DNA of 64,000 bases from Thiohalophilus thiocyanatoxydans (GTDB lineage Bacteria; Pseudomonadota; Gammaproteobacteria; UBA6429; Thiohalophilaceae), in the NCBI RefSeq assembly GCF_004366735.1, contig NZ_SOQX01000008.1, positions 62,001-126,000 of the forward strand. The letters are read 5' to 3'. A program made the position numbers and the translations under genes. Shown here in pieces: positions 16,476-24,487 of this stretch; positions within the stretch are counted from its first letter, which is position 1, and every line of letters starts with the position of its first letter. The notes beneath the pieces were generated by a model. It saw only the letters and a list, made by a program, of their open reading frames with translations. It did not search any database and was not told the origin of the DNA.

Positions 16476-17348
16476 TTAATAGATGGCTTTAACCCGACAG
16501 CCCTGTTCTTCCAGCATGTGTAACAGGCCGACGTCGCCGGGCAGATGGAGGGCGCCGACGGCGATAAAGGCATTGCCCTTTTCCAGTTGCGCCTGCATGG
16601 TTTCCAGCATGTTGCGGTTACGCTGTTCAATCAGACGGTCATTGACCAGCGCGCTGACATCCTTGCCCGATTTTTCCAGTTCCTTTTCGCTGTATTCGAG
16701 CAGCCTGTCCAGATCGCGCGCCAGGTAAAGATCCAGCATCTCCTCGACCATCTGTTCAAGATTACTGTATTCCCGGACGGCAACCTGTAACAGGTTGACC
16801 TGGGTCTTCATCGGGGTGTTGTCGAACAGCTCAACGACTTCTTCGGGAGTTTCCAGACCGCACAGTTCCTTACCCTGTTCCTGCGCGGTTTGATACAACA
16901 CATAATCGAGAAACCTGCCGGATTCGGGTTTGGGAACACTGAGCAGCAACCCGGCGGCCCAGGGTTTGAGCATGGGCACCATCTGTCCCGGAATACCGTA
17001 ATGCGCGATCAATGATCGGGTTTTTTCATACAGTTCAGGATCGATCTTCTCATCCAGTTTCTGGCCATCAAGATACATCATCCCCTGACTCATCTGCATC
17101 TGCGTGGTCGCATCCATTTTCATTTCGGCACAAAAGATCTCCGACTGGTCAAAGGTCTTCTGTATCGGCGGGGGTAATTGAGTGACCCGGGGATCCTCGC
17201 TGTGAATGGTGCCGAGCAGATAACTCGCACTGCCTGACTCGGGTTTAATCTCCCACAACAGCCCCTGTTGTGCCTGTGCAACAGACAGCGACAACAGCGT
17301 CAGACCAACCACGGCAATACGCAGAACACTGGAATACAAATGTTTCAT
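16476..17348 (-). CDS. TraB/GumN family protein, exported
   Basis: A 290-residue protein starting MKHLYSSVLRIAVVG with a Sec signal peptide cleaved near VAQAQQ. It then shows the family hallmarks: LLGTIHSEDPR with the conserved GTxH, and at the C-terminus AVGALHLPGDVGLLHMLEEQG. The TraB/GumN family is a predicted metal-dependent hydrolase or protease-like group related to the Tiki fold; bacterial substrates are unknown. The start at 17348 is preferred over the longer frame because it gives the signal peptide and follows AGAGGACGGG. It is divergent from rnt with only 90 bp between them. Confidence 0.85.
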   Translation of the reverse strand: MKHLYSSVLRIAVVGLTLLSLSVAQAQQGLLWEIKPESGSASYLLGTIHSEDPRVTQLPPPIQKTFDQSEIFCAEMKMDATTQMQMSQGMMYLDGQKLDEKIDPELYEKTRSLIAHYGIPGQMVPMLKPWAAGLLLSVPKPESGRFLDYVLYQTAQEQGKELCGLETPEEVVELFDNTPMKTQVNLLQVAVREYSNLEQMVEEMLDLYLARDLDRLLEYSEKELEKSGKDVSALVNDRLIEQRNRNMLETMQAQLEKGNAFIAVGALHLPGDVGLLHMLEEQGCRVKAIY

Positions 17349-17437
17349 GGAAATCCCGTCCTCTCTCTTTCCTGTATGAAGCAGAACTGTGATAATAAGC
17401 ATTCCCGCTAATACCATGCAATCTTCAAGGCTGTACC

Positions 17438-18043
17438 ATGTCGCATATTTCCAAACGGTTTCGCGGTTTCCTGCCCGTCGTGGTTGATGTGGAAACCGCC
17501 GGGTTTGACTGTCACAGCCATGCCCTGCTCGAAATCGCCGCCGTCCCCATCACCATGAATGGCGAGGGCAAGGTCAAACCGACCGAGACCATTGCCTGCC
17601 ATGTCGAACCTTTTGAGGGCGCGCAACTGGATCCCAAGGCACTGGAATTCACCGGCATCGATCCCTATCACCCGTTTCGCATGGCCAAGCCGGAAGCCGA
17701 AGCCCTGGAGCTGATTTTTGAACCGATCGCCGAGATAATCCGGGTTCAACAATGCAGCCGGGCGATTCTGGTCGGGCACAACCCGTTTTTCGATCTCGGC
17801 TTTATCAAGGCCGCGGCCAAACGTCAGGGCTTCAAGAAAACGCCTTTTCACCAGTTCAGCACCTTCGACACCGCCACCCTGGGCGGTCTCGCCTTCGGCC
17901 AGACCGTCCTCGCCCGCGCCGCCAAAGCAGCAGGTATCGAATGGGACAACAACGAAGCCCACTCCGCCGTCTACGATGCCGAACGCACCGCCGAACTGTT
18001 CTGCCACATCGTCAACCGCTGGGACTGGCTTAACCAGGAATAG
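17438..18043 (+). CDS. rnt: Ribonuclease T
   Basis: A 201-residue DEDDh exonuclease that trims the 3' ends of tRNA and other stable RNAs. The catalytic residues are visible: D and E in [12 protein letters not shown] in [12 protein letters not shown], and H plus D in [15 protein letters not shown]. The length is slightly short compared with E. coli (215). The family member is recognisable from [13 protein letters not shown] and [19 protein letters not shown]. Immediately downstream is an octamer-armed inverted repeat rather than a gene. Confidence 0.95.
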   Translation: MSHISKRFRGFLPVVVDVETAGFDCHSHALLEIAAVPITMNGEGKVKPTETIACHVEPFEGAQLDPKALEFTGIDPYHPFRMAKPEAEALELIFEPIAEIIRVQQCSRAILVGHNPFFDLGFIKAAAKRQGFKKTPFHQFSTFDTATLGGLAFGQTVLARAAKAAGIEWDNNEAHSAVYDAERTAELFCHIVNRWDWLNQE

Positions 18044-18065
18044 TCACTTTTTGGATTCACTGGGA

Positions 18066-18306
18066 AAATAACGCGGAGGACGCGGAGTCGCAGAGACGCA
18101 GAGACGCGGAGAAAGATCATTGTGTTATTAACTTAAACGGATTTTATCAAGAACCCGGTTAACGACTAAATATCGATTTTACCAGTTCTTTTTTATATAT
18201 TTATCGCTTTCAAACGCAAATCATCAAGACAAATTCCATAAATGATCCGGCATATTAAAATTGTATTCCTCTGCGGCTCCGCGCCTCCGCGTCCTCCGCG
18301 TTATTA
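18066..18306. repeat. Octamer-armed inverted-repeat element (copy 1)
   Basis: Left arm 18069-18115 is built from GCGGAGNN/GCAGAGNN units after AATAAC; the right arm 18264-18304 is the inverse (CTCCGCGCCTCCGCGTCCTCCGCGTTAT). About 150 bp of AT-rich DNA lies between. The right end overlaps the stop codon region of the histidine kinase. The gap between rnt and the kinase holds nothing else that is recognisable. Confidence 0.75.
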
Positions 18307-19650
18307 ATCAGAGGCCCCGAAAAGAGGCAGGTTGATCGCAACCCGCAACCCACCGAGTGCCGGGCTGCGATCCAGTTGCAGCGTGCCGTGGTAGCTTTCG
18401 ACGATCTGTTTGACGATGGACAGGCCGATGCCGTGGCCGCTGATGGATTCGTCCTGGCGTTGCCCGCGTTGCAGCAGGGTGGTGGCGTGTTGCGGTTCGA
18501 TGCCGGGGCCGTCGTCTTCAAGGGTGATGCACAACATCGCGTCCTGTCTGTCAAAACCGAGATGGATACGGCTAGCGGCCCATTTCCATGCGTTATCCAG
18601 CAGGTTGCCCAGCAGTTCGGTGCCGTCTTCCTGTTCCAGCGGCAAGCGGGGCTCGATGGTGCTGTGCACATCGACTTGCAGCGTTTTGTCCTGATAGAGC
18701 CGTTTGAGGGTGTCCAGCAGAGGGGGCAGATCGTCATCCAGATCAAAGCGCCGCTGACTGCGCCGATCGCCGGAGAGGCGGGCACGTTTCAGCTCGTCAT
18801 CAATCCGTTGCTGGATCTTGCGGATCTGATGCAAAACCGGGGCATGATGCTGTTGTTCCGCCTCGTCGAGGGATTCGTACCACTGGAGGATCAGGGCCAG
18901 CGGCGTCTTGATGGCATGCGCCACATCCCCCATGGCATGGCGGGAACGCAACAGGCGCTGTTGCTGCTGGCGTAACAAGCGATTGATCTCTTTGACCAGG
19001 GGCAGCACCTCTGCCGGGACGTTTTCCGGCAGTTCACTGGCCTCGCCGGATTCCAGCTTTTTGATCGCCTGTTGCGCCTGGCGTACCGGCCGCATGGCCA
19101 GATGAATAATAGCTGTCTGCGACAGCAGCAGAATCACCAGTACCGCCAGTACCAGTAAACCGAACTGCCAGTGAAACCGGGTGATCTGGGCATTGATCGA
19201 CGACACGTCCTCGGCGGTAATGATCAAGAGTTGCCGCCCCTGTTTCTCATAATGTTGCTGGCGAACCAGCAGCAACTGCCGGCGCGGGCCGGGCTGATGA
19301 CTCAGCGTAACGTCGCCCGCTTCGGGTGTGTCTGAAACGCTCAGCGTTTCATCCCACAGGGAGCGGGACGCGAGTGTCTGTTCACCGTTATGAATCACAA
19401 AGTAATGGCCGGAAAAGGGCCGATGATAGATATTCTGGATTTTCTGCTGGTCCAGGCTGACCTGACCGTCGCCGTCGATGTGAGCCGCCACCAGCACCGT
19501 CTCGGCATCATGTTCCAGACGGGTTTCGATGTAGTCGCTGATGATTTCTTTGACGGCAATACCGATCAGGCCCCACAGGGCGATCGCCAGTATCGCCACC
19601 GTCAACAGCAGCCCCAGGTTGAGATTGGCACGCAGGGAACGAAATATCAT
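18304..19650 (-). CDS. Sensor histidine kinase (PhoQ/QseC-like) of a cytochrome b/PepSY operon
   Basis: A 448-residue membrane kinase. A first transmembrane helix (about 10-32), a periplasmic sensor domain, a second helix (about 160-180) and a HAMP-like linker lead to the phosphoacceptor box GDVAHAIKTPLALIL. The N box is GNLLDNAWKWA, followed by the G boxes EDDGPGIEP and GHGIGLSIVKQIVE. The start ATG overlaps the stop of the response regulator by ATGA, so they are translationally coupled. Its partners in the operon (cytochrome b561, PepSY protein) suggest sensing of an envelope or metal/redox signal; the ligand is unknown. Confidence 0.88.
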   Translation of the reverse strand: MIFRSLRANLNLGLLLTVAILAIALWGLIGIAVKEIISDYIETRLEHDAETVLVAAHIDGDGQVSLDQQKIQNIYHRPFSGHYFVIHNGEQTLASRSLWDETLSVSDTPEAGDVTLSHQPGPRRQLLLVRQQHYEKQGRQLLIITAEDVSSINAQITRFHWQFGLLVLAVLVILLLSQTAIIHLAMRPVRQAQQAIKKLESGEASELPENVPAEVLPLVKEINRLLRQQQQRLLRSRHAMGDVAHAIKTPLALILQWYESLDEAEQQHHAPVLHQIRKIQQRIDDELKRARLSGDRRSQRRFDLDDDLPPLLDTLKRLYQDKTLQVDVHSTIEPRLPLEQEDGTELLGNLLDNAWKWAASRIHLGFDRQDAMLCITLEDDGPGIEPQHATTLLQRGQRQDESISGHGIGLSIVKQIVESYHGTLQLDRSPALGGLRVAINLPLFGASD

Positions 19651-20303
19651 GGCTCGAAGATATAGCCCTGTCCGCGCTGCGTGCGAATAATCTCCTTGCC
19701 CAATCGTTCACGCAGGCGCCGGACATAGACCTCGATGACGTTGCTGTCCCGATCGGCGTCCATTTCATACACGTGTTCGGTAAGCCGGGTCTTGGACAGC
19801 ACCTTGCCCGGGTTCAACATAAAGTAACGCAGCAACCGGTATTCGGTGCCGGTCAACTGAAAGCTTTGCTCGCCATTACTGACGGTCCGGGTCTCTTCAT
19901 CCAGCACCCACTCTCCGCCCTGCAGGCGTGCGCCCGCCGGTTGATAGCGCCGGCGAATCAGCGCCTGAACCCGGGCCAGTAACTCTTCGCTATGAAACGG
20001 CTTGGCCAGGTAATCATCGCCGCCGGCCTGCAGACCGGTGACTTTGTCCTGCCAGCTGTCCCGTGCGGTCAGGATCAACACCGGTGTGGTGATGCCGGTC
20101 TCGCGCCAGTTTTTCAACACCTCGAGACCGGCGCGTTCCGGCAGTCCCAGATCGAGAATCGCCACATCGTAATCAAATTCCCCTCCCAGGTACTCACCCT
20201 CTATCCCGTCATGGGCCAGGTCGACGACATAACCGGCATCGATCAGCTTCGCCTTGAGCGACTCGGCCAGTTCCGTTTCGTCCTCGACCAGTAGCAGTCG
20301 CAA
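19647..20303 (-). CDS. OmpR-family response regulator
   Basis: A 218-residue regulator with receiver domain (acid pair in LLVEDETEL, phosphoacceptor D in VAILDLGLPE, K in YLAKPFH) and a winged-helix DNA-binding domain (TGTEYRLLRYFMLNPGKVLS to IIRTQRGQGYIFEP). It belongs to the PhoP/QseB/PmrA group by overall sequence. It is followed by its kinase (4-nt overlap) and preceded at 3 nt by the PepSY gene, so all four genes appear to form one operon and the regulator probably controls it. Confidence 0.9.
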   Translation of the reverse strand: MRLLLVEDETELAESLKAKLIDAGYVVDLAHDGIEGEYLGGEFDYDVAILDLGLPERAGLEVLKNWRETGITTPVLILTARDSWQDKVTGLQAGGDDYLAKPFHSEELLARVQALIRRRYQPAGARLQGGEWVLDEETRTVSNGEQSFQLTGTEYRLLRYFMLNPGKVLSKTRLTEHVYEMDADRDSNVIEVYVRRLRERLGKEIIRTQRGQGYIFEP

Positions 20304-20306
20304 GTC

Positions 20307-20645
20307 TCACTCCTCTTCCTCGGTTTTCAGAATCTCGCCGCTGGCAGCATCCACTTCCAGTTCAATGACCCGGTCATTGTCACTCAGAATCTCCAGCTCA
20401 TAGACATAGCTGCCGTGTTCACGCTCCAGCTCGGTTTCGATGACCTGGCCGGGATAGTCCTTTTCAACCCGCTTCAGGATTTCCTGCAGGGAGAGGATTT
20501 TCCCCTGCTGACGCAGTTCCCGGGCCTCCTTGTAATCCAGTTTATCATCCGCCCGGGCGGAGTCCATCACATCGATGCCCTGACTGGCGAGGATGCCGAT
20601 ACCCCCGGCCGCCAACAGACTGAACAGTACGGATTTATTACGCAT
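20307..20645 (-). CDS. Exported PepSY-domain protein
   Basis: A 112-residue protein with a signal peptide or N-terminal anchor (MRNKSVLFSLLAAGGIGILAS) and a PepSY-type domain: LQEILKRVEKDYPGQVIETELE, then YVYELEILSDNDRVIELEVDAASGEI in short pieces with the usual conserved YEVE-like strand and DAxTG-like end, and an acidic tail. PepSY proteins next to two-component systems are thought to modulate or inhibit periplasmic activities. It lies between cytochrome b561 and the response regulator. Confidence 0.85.
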   Translation of the reverse strand: MRNKSVLFSLLAAGGIGILASQGIDVMDSARADDKLDYKEARELRQQGKILSLQEILKRVEKDYPGQVIETELEREHGSYVYELEILSDNDRVIELEVDAASGEILKTEEEE

Positions 20646-20660
20646 TATTTCTCTCCTTCT

Positions 20661-21242
20661 CTATTGATCGGTATGTAATGATTTTTTGCCGGTAAACATC
20701 GACCGCACCAGGTTCTCCCGATGCAGCAGACTTTCCACCAGCACGCCAGCAACATGGATCAACGCCAGCAACAGGGTAAAGTTGGAAAAAAACTCATGCA
20801 CCTCTTCAACCACTTCCCAGCTCTCGGATTCGTGCGCGATCCAGCCGGCCAGCGGCCCGGCGCCCTCTTCCACGGCATAGGTTGCCATCCCGCTCAATGT
20901 CGTCACCAGCAAGGTGATCAGCATCAGCACAATCATCGCGCCGCCGGCCGGGTTGTGGCCCAGATAACGTTTGGGTCGCAACAGCAACACCTCTTTAAGA
21001 TACTGCTTGATCTCGGCGGGGCGTTTGACAAAATCACTGAAGCGGGCATGGCGCGTGCCGATCAGGCCCCAGATCAGGCGCAAGCTGATCAGTAGCAGGA
21101 CGGTATAGCCGGCAAAGGAATGCACCCCCAGCCATTCATCCTCGCTGCTGAGATAGGCGAGCATAAAGCTCAACACCAGCGCCCAGTGAAAAAACCGTAC
21201 AAAAATGTCCCAGACACGGACTTCTTTCTCTGTATTCATCAT
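20661..21242 (-). CDS. Cytochrome b561-type di-heme membrane protein
   Basis: A 193-residue protein with four predicted membrane helices. Histidines placed for heme b ligation are seen in RFFHWALV, GVHSFAGYTV and LALIHVAGV, the pattern of the YceI/Ni-Fe-hydrogenase-type cytochrome b family. The start is ATG 21242 preceded by GGAGGTGGTT, a strong ribosome site; the longer frame lacks one. It is the first gene of the cytochrome-PepSY-regulator-kinase operon, and the electron partner is not evident in the window. Confidence 0.88.
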   Translation of the reverse strand: MMNTEKEVRVWDIFVRFFHWALVLSFMLAYLSSEDEWLGVHSFAGYTVLLLISLRLIWGLIGTRHARFSDFVKRPAEIKQYLKEVLLLRPKRYLGHNPAGGAMIVLMLITLLVTTLSGMATYAVEEGAGPLAGWIAHESESWEVVEEVHEFFSNFTLLLALIHVAGVLVESLLHRENLVRSMFTGKKSLHTDQ

Positions 21243-21320
21243 AACCACCTCCTGACTCTGGGGACACAGTCTAGGAGGTCAAGCTGAAATCAGGCTGAAA
21301 AATAATAGATAGATTATCTA

Positions 21321-21487
21321 AATAAACGCGGAGGACGCGGAGGCGCGGAGACGCAGAGTACTTATCATGATTATTCATCATCCGACCATTAGAACAGGAT
21401 AGCTCAAGGCTTCTACTAAATCTTTACCAAACAATTAACTCAATTCTTTTCTCCGCGCCTCTGCGCCTCCGCGACCTCCGCGTTATT
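21321..21487. repeat. Octamer-armed inverted-repeat element (copy 2)
   Basis: Left arm 21323-21358 (AACGCGGAGGACGCGGAGGC and onward) and inverted right arm 21450-21486 enclose about 90 bp of AT-rich sequence. The outer ends AATAAACGCGG and CCGCGTTATT correspond to those of copy 1. It separates the cytochrome b operon start from the grxD terminator. Confidence 0.75.
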
Positions 21488-21506
21488 TCCCAGAGCATCG
21501 AAAAAT

Positions 21507-21536
21507 GAAACAAAAAACCCGGCCTGGGCCGGGTTT
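21507..21536 (-). terminator. Rho-independent terminator of grxD
   Basis: On the minus strand AAACCCGGCC-CA-GGCCGGGTTT forms a 10-bp stem (21515-21536), followed by TTTTGTTTC. It lies 25 nt after the grxD stop. Confidence 0.9.
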
Positions 21537-21561
21537 TGGGTCGTGCGAAAGAGGCTTGCCG

Positions 21562-21876
21562 TTACTGGACGGCTTCACCCACCGCTTTCTGCAGGTCACC
21601 CTTCTGGTACATTTCCAGGGTGATGTCGCAGCCGCCGACCAGTTCGCCGTTGATGTAGATCTGCGGGAAGGTCGGCCAGTTCTGGTACTTGGGCAGGTTT
21701 TCCATGATTTCCGGATCGGTCAGCACGTTGACGTGGGCGAATTCCTTGCCGCATTCCATCAGCGCCTGCGCTGCCCGGCTGGAGAAGCCGCACTGGGGCA
21801 TGGTGGGTGTGCCTTTCATAAAGATCACAACCGGGTTCTTTTTGACGATGTCGTCGATTCGTTCCAATGCATCCAT
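21562..21876 (-). CDS. grxD: Monothiol glutaredoxin (CGFS type)
   Basis: A 104-residue Grx4-family protein, an iron-sulfur cluster carrier. The CGFS active site is in MPQCGFSSRA, with the glutathione-binding NWPTFPQIYINGELVGGCD downstream. The ATG at 21876 follows CGAGGTGCGAG; the longer frame adds an unlikely N-terminus. It is monocistronic, ending at a clear terminator, about 157 nt downstream of the amidotransferase stop. Confidence 0.95.
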   Translation of the reverse strand: MDALERIDDIVKKNPVVIFMKGTPTMPQCGFSSRAAQALMECGKEFAHVNVLTDPEIMENLPKYQNWPTFPQIYINGELVGGCDITLEMYQKGDLQKAVGEAVQ

Positions 21877-22032
21877 TACTCGCACCTCGATATATGGTGT
21901 TTGTGGTCGGCAACGCCACTGGAGCGCGCCACTAAAATCAGTAAGGCCTAATATACCCGCTTTGCCGGAAAAATACCATAGCAAAATACTCTGGTATAAA
22001 AGGCGGCCTGTGTATTCTCAGATGCTGTCGGA

Positions 22033-23838
22033 TCAGGTACTTTTCAAGGGGTCTACGTGAGTCTGAAACCACAGTTCCAGCAGGGCCATGTGCCAGAGTT
22101 TGCTCCCCTGCAGGGCGGTAAAGTACTGATCCGGCGCGGCCAGCAGCTTGTCCACATAGTTGCGGTCGTAGATCCCCCGCTGCCGGCAGGCGTCGGAATT
22201 GACCAGATCCCGCATAAAATCAAGGAATTCGCCGCGCACGTATTTGAGCGCCGGCATCGGAAAATAGCCCTTGGGCCGGTCGATCACCGCGTCCGGCACC
22301 AGCCCGCGGGCGACCCGCTTGAGGATGTGCTTGGGCCCCTCGCCACCGGAGCCGTTGCCCAGCTTGAGCTCGGGCGGCATTTGCGCGGCCAGCTCCACCA
22401 GCTGATGATCCAGAAACGGCACCCGCGCCTCCAGCCCCCAGGCCATGGTCATGTTGTCCACCCGTTTGACCGGATCGTCGACGATCAGGGTGGTGACATC
22501 CATGCGCAGCACCCGGTCGATGAATTCGTCGGCGTCCGGCTCGCCCAGCAGGCCGGCGATGGCCTCGCGGGTCACATCCTCGCCGCGATAAGGGGCGGTA
22601 ACCATCTCGTTGAACTCGCTGTGCGGCCGATCGAAGTAATAGCGGGCGAAGCGTTCCACGTCCGTGCCCTCGGTATCCTGCTGCATCTGCGAAAACCAGA
22701 AGTAGCCGGCGAACACCTCGTCGGCGCCCTGGCCGCTCTGCACCACCTTGACCTCCTGCGAGACCCGCTCGCCGAGCAGGTAGAAGGCCACCGCATCCTG
22801 ACCGAACATCGGCTCGGCCATTTGCGCCACCGCCTCGGGCAGGCGCGGCAGCACCTCTTCGTTGGGAATGTGGTATTTCTGGTGCCGGGTCCGGTAGCGT
22901 TCCACCACCTGATCCGAGTATTCAAACTCGCTGCCCTTCTCCTCGGGCTGATCCTCGAAGCCGATCGAGAAGGTACGCAGATCCCTGACGCCCGCCTCAT
23001 CCAGTAAGGCCACCAGCAAACTGGAATCCAGTCCGCCGGAGAGCAGCACCCCCACCGGCACATCGGCCACATCCAAGCGCTTACGCACGGCATCGCGCAG
23101 GGCATCGTGAATCGCCTCGGTCCATTCGGCTTCGCTTTTCGGCTGCGCCGGGCGTTGAGCTTTTAAATGCCAGTAACGGCGTTCGCGACACTGACCATCG
23201 ACCGTGAAAGTCAGACTGGTGCCGGGCACCAGCTTGCGCACACCCTTTAAAATAGTATGCGGCGCCGGCACCACACCGTGCAGGGTGAACTGGTGATGCA
23301 GGGCCACCGGGTCCACGTCGGTATCCACCCCGCCGGCCGCCAGCACCGCCTGCAGATTGGAGGCAAACAGCAGGCGGTTGTTGTCCAGCGAATAATAGAG
23401 CGGCTTGATGCCCATCCGATCCCGGGCCAGGAACAGCGACTGGTTATTCATATCCCATATAGCAAAGGCGAACATGCCGTGCAGATACTCGGGACAGCGT
23501 TCGCCCCATTTGTGATACGCCTTGAGAATGACTTCCGAGTCGCCCTCGGACACAAATGAATAACCTTGCTTGATAAAATCGGCGCGCAGTTCGCGATAGT
23601 TGTAGATGGCGCCGTTGAACACCAGCACCAGACCCAGCTCACGATCCACCAGCGGCTGATTGGCGCGTTCGGAAAGATCGATGATCGCCAGCCGCCGGTG
23701 TCCCAGCGCGATTTGATCCTTCGACCAGCTGTCCTCAAAATCCGGCCCGCGCCGCGCCAGGGCCGGCAGCATCCGCTTGACCGAATCCCGTTCCGCTTGT
23801 TTACCGTCGAGCCTTAATTCGCCGCAGATGCCACACAT
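22033..23838 (-). CDS. asnO: Asparagine-synthase-like amidotransferase, N-acetylglutaminylglutamine amide type
   Basis: A 601-residue two-domain enzyme. The N-terminal Cys2 glutaminase (MCGICGELR, GHRRLAIIDLS, FNGAIYNYREL) is joined to an asparagine-synthase domain with the PP-loop LLSGGLDSSLL. The C-terminal pattern RPKGYFPMPALKYVRG ... LQGSKLWHMALLELWFQTH is typical of the branch that amidates the osmolyte N-acetylglutaminylglutamine rather than AsnB proper. In known loci it sits beside ngg, a GNAT/ATP-grasp fusion; that partner is not adjacent here and is not in the window. The start at 23838 is fixed by the need for Cys2. Substrate assignment is by family resemblance. Confidence 0.85.
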   Translation of the reverse strand: MCGICGELRLDGKQAERDSVKRMLPALARRGPDFEDSWSKDQIALGHRRLAIIDLSERANQPLVDRELGLVLVFNGAIYNYRELRADFIKQGYSFVSEGDSEVILKAYHKWGERCPEYLHGMFAFAIWDMNNQSLFLARDRMGIKPLYYSLDNNRLLFASNLQAVLAAGGVDTDVDPVALHHQFTLHGVVPAPHTILKGVRKLVPGTSLTFTVDGQCRERRYWHLKAQRPAQPKSEAEWTEAIHDALRDAVRKRLDVADVPVGVLLSGGLDSSLLVALLDEAGVRDLRTFSIGFEDQPEEKGSEFEYSDQVVERYRTRHQKYHIPNEEVLPRLPEAVAQMAEPMFGQDAVAFYLLGERVSQEVKVVQSGQGADEVFAGYFWFSQMQQDTEGTDVERFARYYFDRPHSEFNEMVTAPYRGEDVTREAIAGLLGEPDADEFIDRVLRMDVTTLIVDDPVKRVDNMTMAWGLEARVPFLDHQLVELAAQMPPELKLGNGSGGEGPKHILKRVARGLVPDAVIDRPKGYFPMPALKYVRGEFLDFMRDLVNSDACRQRGIYDRNYVDKLLAAPDQYFTALQGSKLWHMALLELWFQTHVDPLKST

Positions 23839-23844
23839 GTAAAA

Positions 23845-24487
23845 ACAGGTCCGAGTTACGAGGGACGAGTGACGAGGAAACACCACGTTCCCGTCCCTAT
23901 TAAATTTAATATCTTTGTATCAGAGACAACTTCCAAAGACCATCTGCCAGAATAGCAGCCTGTATCTGCTGCTCATATATGAGCAGAAAATCCAAAGCTC
24001 GTGGATGTAGAAAACGATTTGTTTTCCTTCGTGCCTTCGAGTCTTCGTGGTTAATGTTTTCCTCGTCACTCAAAAAAACAGGGCCCAGTTACGAGGGATG
24101 AGGGACGAGGAAACACCACATTCCCGACCCTCAATTAAAATCAATATCTTTTTATCAAAGACGCTTTGCAAATGCTATCTTCGAGAATAGCAGCCTGTCT
24201 CTGCTGCTCATATATGAGCAGAAAATCCAAAGCTCGTGGATGTAGAAAACGATTTGTTTTCCTTCGTGTCTTCGCGTCTTCGTGGTTAATGCTTTTCCTC
24301 GTCCCTCAAAATACAGGTCCGAGTTACGAGGGACGAGTGACGAGGAAACCCATCACTCATCCTTCAAAATTTGAATTAAATTACTTTGTCATAAATATTC
24401 GGAGAAATACCACAACAGTCTGATTGTTTCTTCCGTCTTTATCGTTACTGCTTTTCCTCGTCCCTCGTCACTCGTCCCTCGGCCCTC
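23845..24487. repeat. Tandem array of heptad-armed elements, period about 233 bp
   Basis: Two near-identical units begin with ACAGG(TCC/GCC) at about 23845 and 24078, and a shorter third at about 24313. Each has a forward arm of 7-bp NNACGAG units (GAGTTACGAGGGACGAGTGA), an AT-rich centre, and an inverted arm TTTTCCTCGTCACTC. The first two also share the 18-bp palindrome CTGCTCATATATGAGCAG and a stretch CTTCGTGTCTTCGCGTCTTC of about 8-bp period. The last inverted arm (24456-24487) runs into the 3' end of hyuB. No gene is found between 23839 and 24468. Confidence 0.85.
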
